DNA of 64,000 nucleotides from Mesorhizobium sp. M00.F.Ca.ET.216.01.1.1 (GCF_004010325.2 NZ_SADR02000008.1:179876-243875), one strand, 5' to 3'; numbered from the stretch's first letter, positions 27,966 to 37,606 are shown. Notes: a model not told the origin generated them from the sequence alone. Numbers and translations are program-made.

Positions 27966-27993
27966 CAAAAAGGCCAGGGCGTTGCCTGACCTT
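27966..27993 (-). terminator. probable terminator downstream of the cold-shock gene
   Basis: On the minus strand AAGGTCAGG-CAACGC-CCTGGCCTT (one G-T pair) runs into TTTTTG. It lies about 150 bases after the cold-shock gene and before the four-gene run in the same direction. Confidence 0.55.
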
Positions 27994-28040
27994 CCGCTGG
28001 AGCGTCGCGTCCAGATGAACGCGCCAACACTTTCCAATCT

Positions 28041-28084
28041 GCGCATGATCCTTTCCGGAAACCGATGTTTCCGAGGTCATGCGC
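28041..28084. repeat. palindromic intergenic element, short form
   Basis: GCGCATGATC...GGTCATGCGC outer arms with an inner CCGGAAAC-CGAT-GTTTCCG hairpin. The GCATGATC ends match the larger palindrome at 50.7 kb, so both belong to the common rhizobial class ending in AGCATGATC. It lies downstream of the cold-shock gene. Confidence 0.6.
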
Positions 28085-28144
28085 TGGAATTCGCTATCAC
28101 CGGTGCCAGTACATCCGTGGTCACCGGCGAGGCTGAATTCCGTT

Positions 28145-28354
28145 TTAGGCCGCCTTCAACTGATCGGCGGACATCTTGCCCGACTTGTTGTCGCGGACCA
28201 TCTCGTAGCCGAGCTTCTGGCCCTCGACGATATCACGCATTCCGGCGCGCTCGACGGCGGAGATGTGGACAAAAACGTCTGCCGAGCCATCGTCAGGCTG
28301 AATAAAACCAAAACCCTTGGTGGCGTTGAACCATTTAACTGTGCCTGTGCTCAT
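28145..28354 (-). CDS. cspA: cold-shock domain protein
   Basis: 69-residue single-stranded nucleic-acid-binding protein. RNP1 (KGFGFI) and RNP2 (VFVHIS) motifs are intact in [20 protein letters not shown] and [14 protein letters not shown]. Start at 28354 with AAGGG upstream. Acts as an RNA chaperone in cold or stress; the long non-coding region upstream is typical of csp leader RNAs. The symbol is used in the family sense. Confidence 0.95.
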   Translation of the reverse strand: MSTGTVKWFNATKGFGFIQPDDGSADVFVHISAVERAGMRDIVEGQKLGYEMVRDNKSGKMSADQLKAA

Positions 28355-28884
28355 AACGAACCCTTTCCATGGCAAATATTCGTTGGTTGCCATGCGACTG
28401 CACAACAACGTTTGTCTCGATTTTGATGGGGGAAGTTCGTCAAAGGCGCGCCTGGGCGCACGGATAACAAAAGTCGGTCAAACAAATATCGACAATTACT
28501 TTTACGCTGCTTTTGGCGCCCTGTCAATTTTTTGGTTTGGACCTGCAGCGGAAGCGTGCCGCAGGCTGCTGGCAAAGGCACGTTACGGCCACTCTGTTGG
28601 CGGATCGGGCGCAAAACCGCCAGTCACGAAAATTTCCAGAAAAAATCATCAAAAGTCGGGAACCGTTTTGGCATCGTTGCATTTTCCAAATGTCGTCAAG
28701 AGTTCCGGAGAGCAATCTGTGGAAAGGCTGACGACAATGGACGCCTCCCGCGCGACTACCGCGCGAGAGGCGTTCCTATACGGCGGCGCGCCCTCTTCAC
28801 ATCACCGCGGTCATCATCGGCAGGATTTCGTAGCGAAAGCCGCGCCCCGAACGGGCGTTCTGAAAACCCGCCTTCTAATCAGGC
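28355..28884. other. long non-coding region upstream of cold-shock gene
   Basis: 530 bases without a convincing gene. The part next to the cold-shock start probably holds its promoter and leader. At 28741-28773 a 14-bp near-perfect hairpin (ACGCCTCCCGCGCG / CGCGCGAGAGGCGT, one mismatch) lies downstream of the GST gene and may end its transcript, though there is no T-run. Confidence 0.45.
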
Positions 28885-29553
28885 TCACTCGTCCGGGCCG
28901 GGCTCCGGCCATTTCTCCTTCGCCGCTTCAGCATACCAGTGGCGCATGGCCGGTGTTGAAAGCATGGCGTCGACATAGGCTCTGATATCCGGCGCCAACG
29001 TGCCGCCATAGGTGTCGAAGCGGGTGACGATAGGCGCATACATGGCATCGGCCGCAGTGAAGTGACCGAACAGGAACGGGCCGCCCTTGCCATATTTTTC
29101 CCGGCACTCGCGCCACAGCGCCTCGATGCGAGCCCTTTGCGCCTCGCCTTCGGCGTCGAGCGGCTTGTGGCCCTTCGGCCGGCGCAAATTCATAGGCCAG
29201 CCATAGCGCACCTCGCGAAAACCGGAATGCATCTCGGTCGCCGCCGAGCGCGCCAGCGCGCGGGCGCCGATATCGGCCGGCCACAGCTTCTTCTCCGGAA
29301 ACAGGTCGGCAAGATATTCAAGGATGGCAAGGGTTTCCCAGACGACCCTGCCTCCACCATTCAACGGCTTGTGATTCAGCACCGGCACCAGCCCGGTTGG
29401 CGACACTTTGTCCAGATTGGCAGCGGTCTCCGGCGTGCGCAGGCGCACAAAACTTTCGTCGAACGGGATCTCCAGATGCTTCATCGCCACCCATGGCCTC
29501 AGCGACCAGGACGAAAAGCATTTGTTGCCGATGTAGAGCGTGAATTCAGTCAA
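28885..29553 (-). CDS. glutathione S-transferase family protein
   Basis: 222 residues. The thioredoxin-like N-terminal domain starts LYIGNKCFSSWSLRPWVAM with the catalytic Ser/Cys region and the cis-Pro GLVPVL, followed by the glutathione-contact ETLAILEYLAD. The C-terminal all-helical domain contains FLFGHFTAADAMYAPIVTRF, the usual N-capping region. Conjugates or reduces electrophiles with glutathione in the cytoplasm; substrate unknown. Confidence 0.92.
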   Translation of the reverse strand: MTEFTLYIGNKCFSSWSLRPWVAMKHLEIPFDESFVRLRTPETAANLDKVSPTGLVPVLNHKPLNGGGRVVWETLAILEYLADLFPEKKLWPADIGARALARSAATEMHSGFREVRYGWPMNLRRPKGHKPLDAEGEAQRARIEALWRECREKYGKGGPFLFGHFTAADAMYAPIVTRFDTYGGTLAPDIRAYVDAMLSTPAMRHWYAEAAKEKWPEPGPDE

Positions 29554-29640
29554 GACGGTTCCCCCGGATTTTTCGCCAGACTACGGCCGCGCCTTTTTAG
29601 ACGCGCACAGAACGCTGCACGATCTTGTGCACGATCCCTG

Positions 29641-29665
29641 CCGAAAATCGATTCCGATTTTTCGG
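29641..29665. repeat. short palindrome CCGAAAATCG/CGATTTTTCGG
   Basis: CCGAAAATCG-ATTC-CGATTTTTCGG (one extra T) lies between the GST and NmrA-like genes. The core CCGAAAATCGATTCCGATTTT is familiar from rhizobial intergenic repeats. No T-run suited to termination. Confidence 0.5.
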
Positions 29666-29734
29666 ATGCACCGATCCCCGACCTCCGCTTCCGTACGACC
29701 TGCGCCTTTGCACCTTTGGACCTGCCCAGGAACG

Positions 29735-30574
29735 CTAAGCTTTTCCGGCAGCGAGTTCCTTGATATAGGCACGCAGCGTCCGTGGCTCCCGACCCAGAAT
29801 GGCGCGCAACGTCAGCGGGCTTCCGAGCAGACCGCGATGCTCATAATGTTCGAACATCGTCCTCATCGGCTTCGGAATATCGCCGAGAGCGGCTGGATCA
29901 CTCGTCTCGGCCCTGATCTCGCGATCCAGCACCTCGCCGATCAACGCCGCGACCTCCTTGCGGTTCAAATTGCCCGCCGAGCAGAGCTCAAACGTGCCGT
30001 AGAGCAGCCGATCCTCGGTCAATGCGATCGCCGCGGCTTCCGCGACATCACGATAGTCGACCCGTGTGAAACGGGTGTCGGCCGACCATGGTTCTGCCAG
30101 CACTCCCGCTTTGATGATCGTGGACCAGAGCCCGGCGTAATTCTGGAAATAGAGGGTCGGATGGAGGAACGTATACTCCAGTGTCGAGTTGAGCACCGCC
30201 TCCTCGACGACAGCCTTGGCGGCGTGGTTGACGAGCCCGCTGAGCACGGGGTGGATCACCGACGAAAACACGAACCGGCGCACGCCTGCCCTGATCGCAG
30301 CGTCGACCACGCCCTTTCCCACCTCGGCTTCGCCAGGAAGGAACGCCGGTGCGATATAGATATAGAAGACGGCGTCGATGTCCCGGAACACTTGATCGAG
30401 GCTCGTCCGGTCGCGAAGATCGCCAACAGTGACTTCCGCCGCGCCACAACCGCGCACCTGATCGACCTGCTCCGGCTTGCGGACCAGGCCACGCACCCGC
30501 GCGCCGCGTTCTGCCAGGGCGGGAACGACAAGGCCGGCGACTGCGCCGGCGGCACCGATGGCGAGAATTGTCAT
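29735..30574 (-). CDS. NmrA-like NAD(P)-binding reductase
   Basis: 279-residue atypical short-chain dehydrogenase with the dinucleotide-binding start MTILAIGAAGAVAGLVVPAL, then VRGLVRKPEQ and VDYRDVAEAAAIAL. The NmrA/HSCARG group senses NADP or reduces quinones and often lacks the catalytic Tyr-Lys pair. The start at 30574 is set by GGGAGAA upstream; the frame is open for 48 more bases without a signal. Substrate unknown. Confidence 0.85.
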   Translation of the reverse strand: MTILAIGAAGAVAGLVVPALAERGARVRGLVRKPEQVDQVRGCGAAEVTVGDLRDRTSLDQVFRDIDAVFYIYIAPAFLPGEAEVGKGVVDAAIRAGVRRFVFSSVIHPVLSGLVNHAAKAVVEEAVLNSTLEYTFLHPTLYFQNYAGLWSTIIKAGVLAEPWSADTRFTRVDYRDVAEAAAIALTEDRLLYGTFELCSAGNLNRKEVAALIGEVLDREIRAETSDPAALGDIPKPMRTMFEHYEHRGLLGSPLTLRAILGREPRTLRAYIKELAAGKA

Positions 30575-30835
30575 GGCGTTCTCCCTGTGCGCCATTTGTG
30601 GGGCATCGCCGAGATCGGACATTCGGCGAATGTCGCAGCGAGTGGAGAGCTGCTGCGCAGTGTACTTATCCGGAAGAGGAATTCCATCGCCGAACGCAAA
30701 AATCTGCGATCCCCACCATCGGGAGGACGATGGGACGCGCTACTTGAGCCGTCCTCGCGATAGCGTGCCATTCTGCGCGGATATGTCAGGTGGCCGCGAT
30801 GGCGACAACCGATGCGGACGGCAAATACCGGCCTC

Positions 30836-30860
30836 GGAACCGAGGCCGCGCCTGCCCGTT
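30836..30860 (+). promoter_or_regulatory. EcfG/RpoE2-type stress promoter of the CsbD gene
   Basis: GGAAC, 17 bases, GTT (then TTC), matching the alphaproteobacterial general stress sigma consensus, 46 bases upstream of the CsbD start. CsbD genes are classical general stress targets. Confidence 0.7.
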
Positions 30861-30905
30861 TTCTCGATATTCGCTTTTGGGTGGAACTCCCAGGAGGTGC
30901 GGACA

Positions 30906-31085
30906 ATGGTGAACAAGGACCAGGTTGCAGGCGTGGCCAAACAGGTCAAAGGGTCGGTGAAGAAGGCCGCCGGCAAGGCCACCGGCAACAGGCGTGTCGA
31001 GGCTGAAGGCTCGGTCGACAAGATCGCCGGTAAATTGCAGAAGGCCTATGGCGACGTGAAGGACAAGGTGAAGAAGGCGCTTTGA
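30906..31085 (+). CDS. CsbD-family stress protein
   Basis: 59 residues, highly charged: MVNKDQVAGVAKQVKGSVKKAAGK with the repeating KxAGK pattern of CsbD, ending KVKKAL. Small cytoplasmic stress protein of unknown biochemical role. Strong AGGAGGTG ribosome site and an EcfG-type promoter upstream. Confidence 0.93.
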   Translation: MVNKDQVAGVAKQVKGSVKKAAGKATGNRRVEAEGSVDKIAGKLQKAYGDVKDKVKKAL

Positions 31086-31144
31086 GCCGCGCCGTCTTCC
31101 CAGCAGTGAAAAATGGCAAGTCCGGCCGCTATTTACCGGGGCCG

Positions 31145-32287
31145 CTATTTACTGGCCAAAAACTCCAGGCTCTTGGAGAAAGCGTTGGTGAAAGCGACCC
31201 CGCCATGGTCGTTGGTGGCTTCGCCGAGCACGACGTCCATGCTGTTGCTGGTGACACGCGCAAGCGCGAAGCCGCCCATGAAGGCGGCCTTTGGCTTGAA
31301 CACGTCGAGCCCGTCGCGATTGTAGATCATCGGCCTCGCGTGCTGATGGCCATGGAAGATGCCGATGACATTATAGCCCTTCAGCGCCGCCAGCAGCGCC
31401 CGCCTGTCCGCCTCGCTCCACCAATGCGGCCGGCCGGCGCCGTCATCGTCGAATAGTTTTTTGGCGGTGTCCCATCTTTCGATCGAAAAGCCATCCCAGC
31501 CATAGTGCTGGAACAGGATGACCGGGCGGCCGTCGCCGGCGTAGGTCGCCAGATCCTGTTTCAACCATGGCAGGCTGTTATCGGCGCCATGACCGGTGTC
31601 GCCGGCGAAGCGGTGCGTCTGGATGAGATGCAGGCCGCCCCAGTCCCATGAATAGCAATCGGTGTCGACATCGTAGTCGGTCGCCGGCACCGGCGGCTTG
31701 AAGAACACGCCGGCGCGATGGTTGACCTCGACATAGTCGCGCATTTCGCGCCGGTACCAATCGACATTCCGCCGCGGCCCGTTCTGGTCGAGGTCGTGGT
31801 TGCCGAGCCCGACATAGACCGGCACATGCACGCGATCGGGGCCGACACCCTGCTGGTAGCGCTGGCTGAACTGGAGAAGCTGTGTGCCCTCGCGAGGCTG
31901 GGTGATCTGACCGCCGCCGTCGTCGGTGATGTCGCCACCGACAACGATGCCCAGCGGCGTGCCGATGCTGCCCGCCGAACGCAGGCCGGTCGCAACGCCG
32001 TCGATTTCGTGCGGCCATTGCCTGTCGCCGATGCCGTTGAGGGCGGCAACATTGCGCAGCAAGGCGGCGTCGGTCTTGCCCTCCTGCTCGCAATGGGGAC
32101 TAAGCCCATTGGCCATGCGGCAGGCATGGACATCGGCGATGAACAGGAAGGTGGCGTCGATCGGCGAAATGCGCTGCCCGGTCTGGCCGAAGGCCTGGCG
32201 CGCAAGGGTGCCCGCCACGGCAAACCCTGCCAGCTGCGCCAGGACGCTGCGCCGGGAAACCGATCTTGCCGAGCGGCGGTTCATCAT
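31145..32287 (-). CDS. Tat-exported metallophosphoesterase
   Basis: About 380 residues. A twin-arginine signal (SRRSVLAQLAGFAVAGTLARQ) precedes a calcineurin-like phosphoesterase domain with all metal motifs: IADVHA, VVGGDITDDGG, GLGNHDLD, LFQHYGWD and FHGHQHARP. It probably folds in the cytoplasm with its metals and acts in the periplasm on phosphomonoesters or diesters. Two adjacent ATGs at 32287 and 32284 are both possible starts; the frame is open far upstream but without Tat or domain meaning. Divergent from a secreted protein gene. Confidence 0.85.
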   Translation of the reverse strand: MMNRRSARSVSRRSVLAQLAGFAVAGTLARQAFGQTGQRISPIDATFLFIADVHACRMANGLSPHCEQEGKTDAALLRNVAALNGIGDRQWPHEIDGVATGLRSAGSIGTPLGIVVGGDITDDGGGQITQPREGTQLLQFSQRYQQGVGPDRVHVPVYVGLGNHDLDQNGPRRNVDWYRREMRDYVEVNHRAGVFFKPPVPATDYDVDTDCYSWDWGGLHLIQTHRFAGDTGHGADNSLPWLKQDLATYAGDGRPVILFQHYGWDGFSIERWDTAKKLFDDDGAGRPHWWSEADRRALLAALKGYNVIGIFHGHQHARPMIYNRDGLDVFKPKAAFMGGFALARVTSNSMDVVLGEATNDHGGVAFTNAFSKSLEFLASK

Positions 32288-32432
32288 GCGTCGGAATTCA
32301 GCACGGCCAGTGCTCGTCCGTCCAGTTCTCCTGCATGGCTCTCTCATGCGCCATGCATCGACACATTGCCGTCGGTCTGTCATTTTTCCGGTGCCGGGTG
32401 TCGGGCTTGCGCGACTAGAGAGAGGAAGTGCC

Positions 32433-33020
32433 ATGAGAGTTGCGCCTATCGGCATGACACTGATCATGCTGGCGAGCGCCGCAAATGGTGCCGAGTGCAT
32501 CAACGCCAAATCCGCCAAGGTCGGCTTCGTCCTCGAAAAGCCAGGCATCCACAGCGAATTTCGCCCCGCGGCCGGCGGCATGGTTTCCGTCGCCAACAAA
32601 TACCAGTCCGAATCGCCACAGACGCAGTTCCTGTTCGGCGGCCTGATCGAGGTGTTTCGCGACAGCAGCACAGGACAGCTGGCAATGATCCCGCTTTCGG
32701 ATCTCAGAAAATTGTTTCCGCTGAAGGCCGGTGCCAAGAGCAAGACGCTGTTTGTCCGTCTCACACCCAGCAAGCAGCCGAAGGGCACCGAGACGCTGGA
32801 ACTCGCCGTCAAGGGCAAGGAGAGCTTTAGCCTGGGCGACTGCAAATACAATGTGCTTGCCGTCAAGCAGACGATCAGGAGCGAGGACGGCGAGAAGCTG
32901 GATGAATTCACCGCGCTTTACGCACCCGATTTGCAGGCGGTTCTCGCCAGGCGCTATGACGAGGGCACAAAAGCCGAAAGCGTGGTCGGCTACGAGACCA
33001 TCAAGCCCCTGTCCAAATAG
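32433..33020 (+). CDS. secreted hypothetical protein
   Basis: 195 residues with a signal peptide (MRVAPIGMTLIMLASAANGA, cleavage after AANGA) and two Cys (ECINAKSA and GDCKYNV) that could form a disulfide. The rest looks like a beta-rich periplasmic domain with no family recognised. Start has GAGGAAG upstream. An 11-base direct repeat GTCCAAATAGG overlaps its 3' end and recurs 18 bases later. Confidence 0.75.
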   Translation: MRVAPIGMTLIMLASAANGAECINAKSAKVGFVLEKPGIHSEFRPAAGGMVSVANKYQSESPQTQFLFGGLIEVFRDSSTGQLAMIPLSDLRKLFPLKAGAKSKTLFVRLTPSKQPKGTETLELAVKGKESFSLGDCKYNVLAVKQTIRSEDGEKLDEFTALYAPDLQAVLARRYDEGTKAESVVGYETIKPLSK

Positions 33021-33063
33021 GTTTGATGTCCAAATAGGATTTTGTGTCCAGGCAGGCCGTTTT

Positions 33064-33666
33064 TCAGGCTGCGGTCCGCTCCAGTTCCGCCAGGCAGTCG
33101 CGCAGCAGGCTGGCGTCCTGCGCCGTCTTGGCCATCGACATGGCGCCCGAATAGGCGGCAACCGCGAGTGCCGCAAAGCGCTGTGGATCCGTGCCCTGCT
33201 CCCTGCCCGCTTGCTGGTCGGCCCTGACCTTGTCGACGATCGCCTGGCGCCATGCCGAAAAGATACCGGCAAGGGCGGCGCGGAAATCCGGATCGGCGAG
33301 CGACAATTCATGCGCCAGATTGTTGAGCGGGCAGCCGCGCACGAAACCCTGCTGTTCCAGTTCCGCCGCCACGGCCTCGAATACGCTGTGCACGCCCTCG
33401 CGCGCCGAGCCTGCCGCCAGCACCGGCGCGATCCAGGTTTCCTCGACGGCGGCGGCGACCCGCTCCTCGATTACCGCCAGCGCCAGCGCCTTCTTGGTCG
33501 GAAAATGGTGATGCAGCGCGCCGCCGGTGACGCCCGCAGCCGCCATCAGGTCGCCAAGGCTGGAGACATGGTAGCCGCGCTCCTGAAATGACGCTTCGGC
33601 GATATCGAGCACCCTCTTGCGCATGCCTGCGGGGTCGTTGGTGCGTTTTTTGACGAGCGGTGCCAT
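33064..33666 (-). CDS. TetR-family regulator
   Basis: 200-residue regulator with helix-turn-helix ASFQERGYHVSSLGDLMAAAGVTGGALHHHFPTKKALAL and the block GCPLNNLAHELS found in the YxaF/AcuR-like group. The start at 33666 has GGGGAGA upstream. It is divergent from a NIPSNAP gene, and two tandem palindromes lie between them. Confidence 0.9.
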   Translation of the reverse strand: MAPLVKKRTNDPAGMRKRVLDIAEASFQERGYHVSSLGDLMAAAGVTGGALHHHFPTKKALALAVIEERVAAAVEETWIAPVLAAGSAREGVHSVFEAVAAELEQQGFVRGCPLNNLAHELSLADPDFRAALAGIFSAWRQAIVDKVRADQQAGREQGTDPQRFAALAVAAYSGAMSMAKTAQDASLLRDCLAELERTAA

Positions 33667-33721
33667 CGCGATCTCCCCTTTCTCCCCTGGGAGAAGGAAA
33701 GGGAGAAATACCATATTGACA

Positions 33722-33767
33722 AAACAGGACAACCGGTCTGTTTAAGAACAGGACGACCACCCTGTTT
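33722..33767. promoter_or_regulatory. tandem TetR operators AACAG-N10-CTGTT
   Basis: Two copies of AACAG-N10-CTGTT, at 33723-33742 and 33747-33766, spaced 24 bases apart (about two helical turns) in the region between TetR and NIPSNAP. The interior also repeats (GGAC at the left of both). Cooperative binding of two dimers is likely. Confidence 0.7.
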
Positions 33768-33779
33768 TAAGGCCGAGCC

Positions 33780-34559
33780 ATGATCCCTCCCTTGAGCGCC
33801 GCGAAGAAATCCGATTGCCTTGCTTCGCCGATCGTCGAACTCCGGCAATACACATTGAAGCCCGGCCGGCGCGAGACGCTGATCGGCATCTTCGACGCCC
33901 ACCTGATCGAAGGCCAGGAAGAGGCAGGCATGACCATCATCGGTCAGTTCCGCGACCTCGACCGACCGGACATGTTCGTCTGGATGCGCGGCTTCGACGG
34001 CATGGAAGCGCGGAAAGATGCGCTGACCGCCTTCTATGACGGGTCGGTATGGGCCGCCTGGCGCGACGCCGCCAACGCCACGATGATTGATTCCGACGAT
34101 GTGCTGCTGCTGAAACCGGCATGGCGGGACGCCGGCTTCGACCTGTCCGGGCTGTGGCGGCCAGCTCCGGTCGACGGCAAAAAACCGAGCGATGCGAGCT
34201 TGTTGGCGAGCTTTTATGCCATCCAGATTCATCATTTGCGGCCCGGCACCGAGGTCAACTTCGCCGGAAACTTCGAGGCCCAAGCCCTGCCCGTGTTCGA
34301 GGCGTTTGGCGTAAGGCCGCTCGCCGCCTTCGTCAGCGAGCACGCCGAGAACAGCTTTCCTCGCCTGCCGGTGCGGGTTGGCGAAAACGTCTTCGTCAGC
34401 GTCACAGGTTTCGACAGCGCCGACGCCTATGCACGCCACGAAGCCGCGCTTACCGCTTCACCCGAGTGGCAAGCATGCCGGCAGACGTTGCAAGCGGCAT
34501 CTGCGAAGCCGGCGCAGACGTTGCGGCTATCGCCCACCGCACGATCGCTGCTGCGATAA
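33780..34559 (+). CDS. NIPSNAP-family protein
   Basis: 259 residues with two dimeric alpha/beta-barrel repeats. The first begins IVELRQYTLKPGRRETLIGIFDAHLIEGQEEAG, the second SFYAIQIHHLRPGTEVNFAGNFEAQALP. NIPSNAP proteins are small ferredoxin-like domains, sometimes linked to aldoxime or monooxygenase chemistry; biochemical role unknown. Probably repressed by the divergent TetR regulator. Confidence 0.85.
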   Translation: MIPPLSAAKKSDCLASPIVELRQYTLKPGRRETLIGIFDAHLIEGQEEAGMTIIGQFRDLDRPDMFVWMRGFDGMEARKDALTAFYDGSVWAAWRDAANATMIDSDDVLLLKPAWRDAGFDLSGLWRPAPVDGKKPSDASLLASFYAIQIHHLRPGTEVNFAGNFEAQALPVFEAFGVRPLAAFVSEHAENSFPRLPVRVGENVFVSVTGFDSADAYARHEAALTASPEWQACRQTLQAASAKPAQTLRLSPTARSLLR

Positions 34560-34575
34560 GCCTGCTGCTCAGACC

Positions 34576-34677
34576 CATGCCCCGAATTTCCCGGCCGTGG
34601 CAGCCTGGATCAAGAGAATGTCGGCGGCAGAAGGCGCCCCGCTGAAGTTCATACTGTGCGATAGGCCGGCGGCTTGA
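34576..34677 (+). pseudogene. possible C-terminal scrap of a GST-like gene
   Basis: About 33 codons reading HAPNFPAVAAWIKRMSAAEG and on to a stop, resembling the end of glutathione S-transferases, where a final helix reads FPxxAAWxxRM. No start codon or N-terminal part is present in this frame. Weak evidence; may be chance. Confidence 0.3.
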
Positions 34678-34740
34678 CCGCCTCACTGATCGGCGCTGCT
34701 CTCTTGATCAGGCAGAATAGAGATAGCGCGGGAGCGTTCG

Positions 34741-35517
34741 ATGAGACTTCACGGCAAACGGGCACTGGTGACTGGCGGTTCGGACGGGATCGGCCTGGCG
34801 ATATCGGAGGCCTTTTCGCGTGAAGGCGCCGATGTGCTGATCGTCGGCCGCGACGCCGGGAAGCTCGAAGCGGCCCGCGTAAAACTCGCCGCTTCGAACA
34901 AAGGCGGCGCCAGCGCCAAGACCCTGTCGGCCGATCTTTCGACCAATACCGGCATCGACGCTGTGGTCGCGCACGTAAGGCGCGGCCCTCCGCTCGACAT
35001 CATCGTCAACAATGCCGGCATCGCCTTCCTGGTGCCGTTCGAAACCGTCAGCGAAGAGCAGTTCCAGCAATCCTTCGCGCTCAATGTGACGGCAGTGTTC
35101 TTCCTCACCCAGCGGCTGCTGCCGCATCTCGTGCCAAGCGGCGCCTCAGTCATCAACGTCTCGTCCTATTTCGCCGACAAGATGATCCCGAAGCGGCCGT
35201 CGAGCCTTTATTCGCTGTCCAAGGGCGCGCTCAATTCGCTGACCAAGTCGCTGGCATTCGAGCTTGGCCCGCGCGGCATAAGAGTCAACGCTATCGCGCC
35301 GGGCACGGTCGATACCGCCATGCGACGGAAATCGATCGAAAACTTGCCGCCGGCCGCACAGGCCGAGCTCAAGGCCTATGTCGAGCGCAGCTATCCGCTC
35401 GGCCGCATCGGCCAGACCAGCGATCTTGCCGGCATCGCCGTCTATCTCGCCAGCGACGAGGCCGCCTGGACCAGCGGCGGCATCTTCGCCATCGACGGCG
35501 GGTATACGGCGGGGTGA
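34741..35517 (+). CDS. short-chain dehydrogenase/reductase
   Basis: 258-residue classical SDR: cofactor motif [20 protein letters not shown] motif in [10 protein letters not shown], catalytic Ser (INVSSYF) and YxxxK in [20 protein letters not shown], and the C-terminal [13 protein letters not shown]. The residue after the second strand is Arg (VGRDAGK), suggesting NADP(H). Substrate unknown. fumC follows after 112 bases in the same direction. Confidence 0.9.
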   Translation: MRLHGKRALVTGGSDGIGLAISEAFSREGADVLIVGRDAGKLEAARVKLAASNKGGASAKTLSADLSTNTGIDAVVAHVRRGPPLDIIVNNAGIAFLVPFETVSEEQFQQSFALNVTAVFFLTQRLLPHLVPSGASVINVSSYFADKMIPKRPSSLYSLSKGALNSLTKSLAFELGPRGIRVNAIAPGTVDTAMRRKSIENLPPAAQAELKAYVERSYPLGRIGQTSDLAGIAVYLASDEAAWTSGGIFAIDGGYTAG

Positions 35518-35629
35518 AGAAGTGCCTCCCTTCAACCGATTTGCATCCTCGCCGCCTGCAAATCTCCGCTTGAAGGCCGTTGTGCAACGCGATACGCCGG
35601 TGCCGAATTTCGACAGACCGGAGAGACAT

Positions 35630-37027
35630 GTGAGCGCGCCAGAGACCAGAACCGAAACCGACACGTTCGGTGCCATCGAGGTCGCCGCAGACCGCTACTG
35701 GGGCGCGCAGGCGCAGCGTTCGCTCGGCAATTTCAAGATAGGCTGGGAAAAGCAGCCGGCCTCGATCGTGCGCGCGCTCGGCATCGTCAAGCGGGCGGCG
35801 GCCGAAGCCAATATGGAGCTAAAGCGACTGGATCCAACGATCGGCAAGGCGATCATCGAGGCCGCGCAAGAGGTGATCGACGGCAAGCTCAACGACCATT
35901 TCCCGCTGGTCGTCTGGCAGACCGGCTCGGGCACGCAATCCAACATGAACACCAACGAGGTGATCTCCAACCGGGCGATCGAGTTGCTCGGCGGCGTCAT
36001 GGGGTCGAAGAAGCCGGTGCACCCCAACGACCACGTCAATATGAGCCAGTCGTCGAACGACACCTATCCGACGGCCATGCACATCGCCTGCGCCGAGCGC
36101 ATCGTGCATGATTTGTTGCCGGCGTTGAGGCATCTCCATGCGGCGCTCGAAGCCAAGACCAGGGCTTTCGCCCACATCATCAAGATCGGCCGCACCCATA
36201 CGCAGGATGCGACGCCGCTGACGCTGGGCCAGGAATTCTCGGGCTATGCCGCGCAGGTCGCCTCCTCGATCAATCGCATCGAGATGACGCTGCCCGGCCT
36301 GCAGGAACTGGCACAAGGCGGCACCGCCGTCGGGACCGGCCTCAACGCGCCGGTCGGCTTTGCCGAAAAGGTGGCGGCACGCATTGCTGATATCACCGGC
36401 ATCGGCTTCGTCACCGCGCCGAACAAGTTCGAGGCACTTGCCGCGCATGACTCCATGGTGTTCTCGCACGGCGCCATTAACGCTTGCGCTGCCGCCCTGT
36501 TCAAGATTGCCAATGACATCCGCTTCCTCGGCTCCGGGCCTCGCTCCGGCCTCGGCGAATTGTCGCTGCCGGAAAACGAACCGGGTTCCTCGATCATGCC
36601 CGGCAAGGTCAATCCGACACAGTGCGAGGCGTTGACGCAAGTCTGCGTGCAGGTGTTCGGCAATCATGCGGCATTGACCTTCGCCGGCAGCCAGGGCCAT
36701 TTCGAGCTCAACGTCTACAATCCGCTGATGGCCTATAATTTCTTGCAGTCGGTACAGCTTCTGGCCGACGCCTCCATCTCCTTCACCGACAATTGCGTCG
36801 TCGGGATCGAAGCCCGCGAGGACAACATCAAGGCGGCGCTAGACCGCTCGCTAATGTTGGTGACAGCATTGGCGCCTACCATCGGCTACGACAACGCCGC
36901 CAAGATCGCCAAGACTGCGCATAAAAAGGGCACCACGCTGCGCGAGGAAGCGCTTGCCACCGGATTGGTCAGCGAGGCCGACTACGACCGGCTGGTGCGG
37001 CCGGAGGACATGACACATCCGGGATAG
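35630..37027 (+). CDS. fumC: class II fumarate hydratase
   Basis: 465-residue iron-independent fumarase catalysing fumarate to malate in the TCA cycle as a cytoplasmic tetramer. Signature [13 protein letters not shown] is intact, with [14 protein letters not shown] and NDTYPTAMH for substrate binding. The GTG at 35630 (inside ATGTGAG) is chosen with GGAGAG six bases upstream and gives the usual family length. An in-frame extension upstream would overlap the SDR gene and is rejected. Confidence 0.95.
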   Translation: MSAPETRTETDTFGAIEVAADRYWGAQAQRSLGNFKIGWEKQPASIVRALGIVKRAAAEANMELKRLDPTIGKAIIEAAQEVIDGKLNDHFPLVVWQTGSGTQSNMNTNEVISNRAIELLGGVMGSKKPVHPNDHVNMSQSSNDTYPTAMHIACAERIVHDLLPALRHLHAALEAKTRAFAHIIKIGRTHTQDATPLTLGQEFSGYAAQVASSINRIEMTLPGLQELAQGGTAVGTGLNAPVGFAEKVAARIADITGIGFVTAPNKFEALAAHDSMVFSHGAINACAAALFKIANDIRFLGSGPRSGLGELSLPENEPGSSIMPGKVNPTQCEALTQVCVQVFGNHAALTFAGSQGHFELNVYNPLMAYNFLQSVQLLADASISFTDNCVVGIEAREDNIKAALDRSLMLVTALAPTIGYDNAAKIAKTAHKKGTTLREEALATGLVSEADYDRLVRPEDMTHPG

Positions 37028-37160
37028 GTCGTCGACTCACAATCTGGTCGCAAAAACGTTACTGCGGTGAACGAACTGTCACCAGATCTGCGTCTTTGGT
37101 GAACAGTCAGCCTGTTCTATCTGGTCGGTATCGCAAAAAAACCTTCCGGAGAGAATCACC

Positions 37161-37583
37161 ATGTCCACCAACACTTCCGTTGCCGGTTCCGGCACAGTTT
37201 CCAATGCCTCGGCCACGATCCTGCTTGGCCGCATCCTGCTCTCAGTCATCTTCCTGCTTTCCGGTTTCGGCAAGCTCACGGCAATTGCCGGAACAGCTGG
37301 TTATTTCGGCAGCCTGGGCCTGCCGATGCCAACCGCAACGGCCATCGTCGTTGGCCTGATCGAGCTGGTCGGCGGCCTCGCCGTCCTCGTCGGCTTCCAG
37401 ACCCGGATTGCCGGCTGGGTGCTTGCGGTCTTCACCGTCGCCACGGCGCTGGTCGCCCACACCGGCTGGGCCGACCAGATGCAGATGATCAACTTCATGA
37501 AGAACCTGGCGATTGCCGGCGGCTTCATCGCGCTGGCCTCGGCCGGCGCCGGCGCCTATTCGATCGACGCCAAGCGAGGCTGA
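37161..37583 (+). CDS. DoxX-family membrane protein, copy 1
   Basis: 140-residue protein with four hydrophobic helices: LLGRILLSVIFLLSGFGKL, then GYFGSLGLPMP, GLIELVGGLAVLVGFQTRIAG and a C-terminal NLAIAGGFIALASAGAGAYSID. DoxX-like proteins are inner-membrane proteins of uncertain role, some linked to thiosulfate:quinone oxidoreduction or redox stress. The next gene is a paralogue. Closed by a strong terminator. Confidence 0.9.
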   Translation: MSTNTSVAGSGTVSNASATILLGRILLSVIFLLSGFGKLTAIAGTAGYFGSLGLPMPTATAIVVGLIELVGGLAVLVGFQTRIAGWVLAVFTVATALVAHTGWADQMQMINFMKNLAIAGGFIALASAGAGAYSIDAKRG

Positions 37584-37606
37584 GCCTCGGCTGGAAATAC
37601 CTGGCC

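Noticed and set aside
32288..32911. N-terminal extension of the phosphoesterase frame
   Set aside because: The extension overlaps a secreted-protein gene on the other strand and would bury the twin-arginine signal.
33011..33039. GTCCAAATAGG repeated 18 bases apart at the end of the secreted-protein gene
   Set aside because: Only two short copies, probably a small slippage duplication; no further meaning seen.
35378..35629. Upstream extension of fumC
   Set aside because: It overlaps the SDR gene; the GTG at 35630 has a ribosome site and gives the usual fumarase length.
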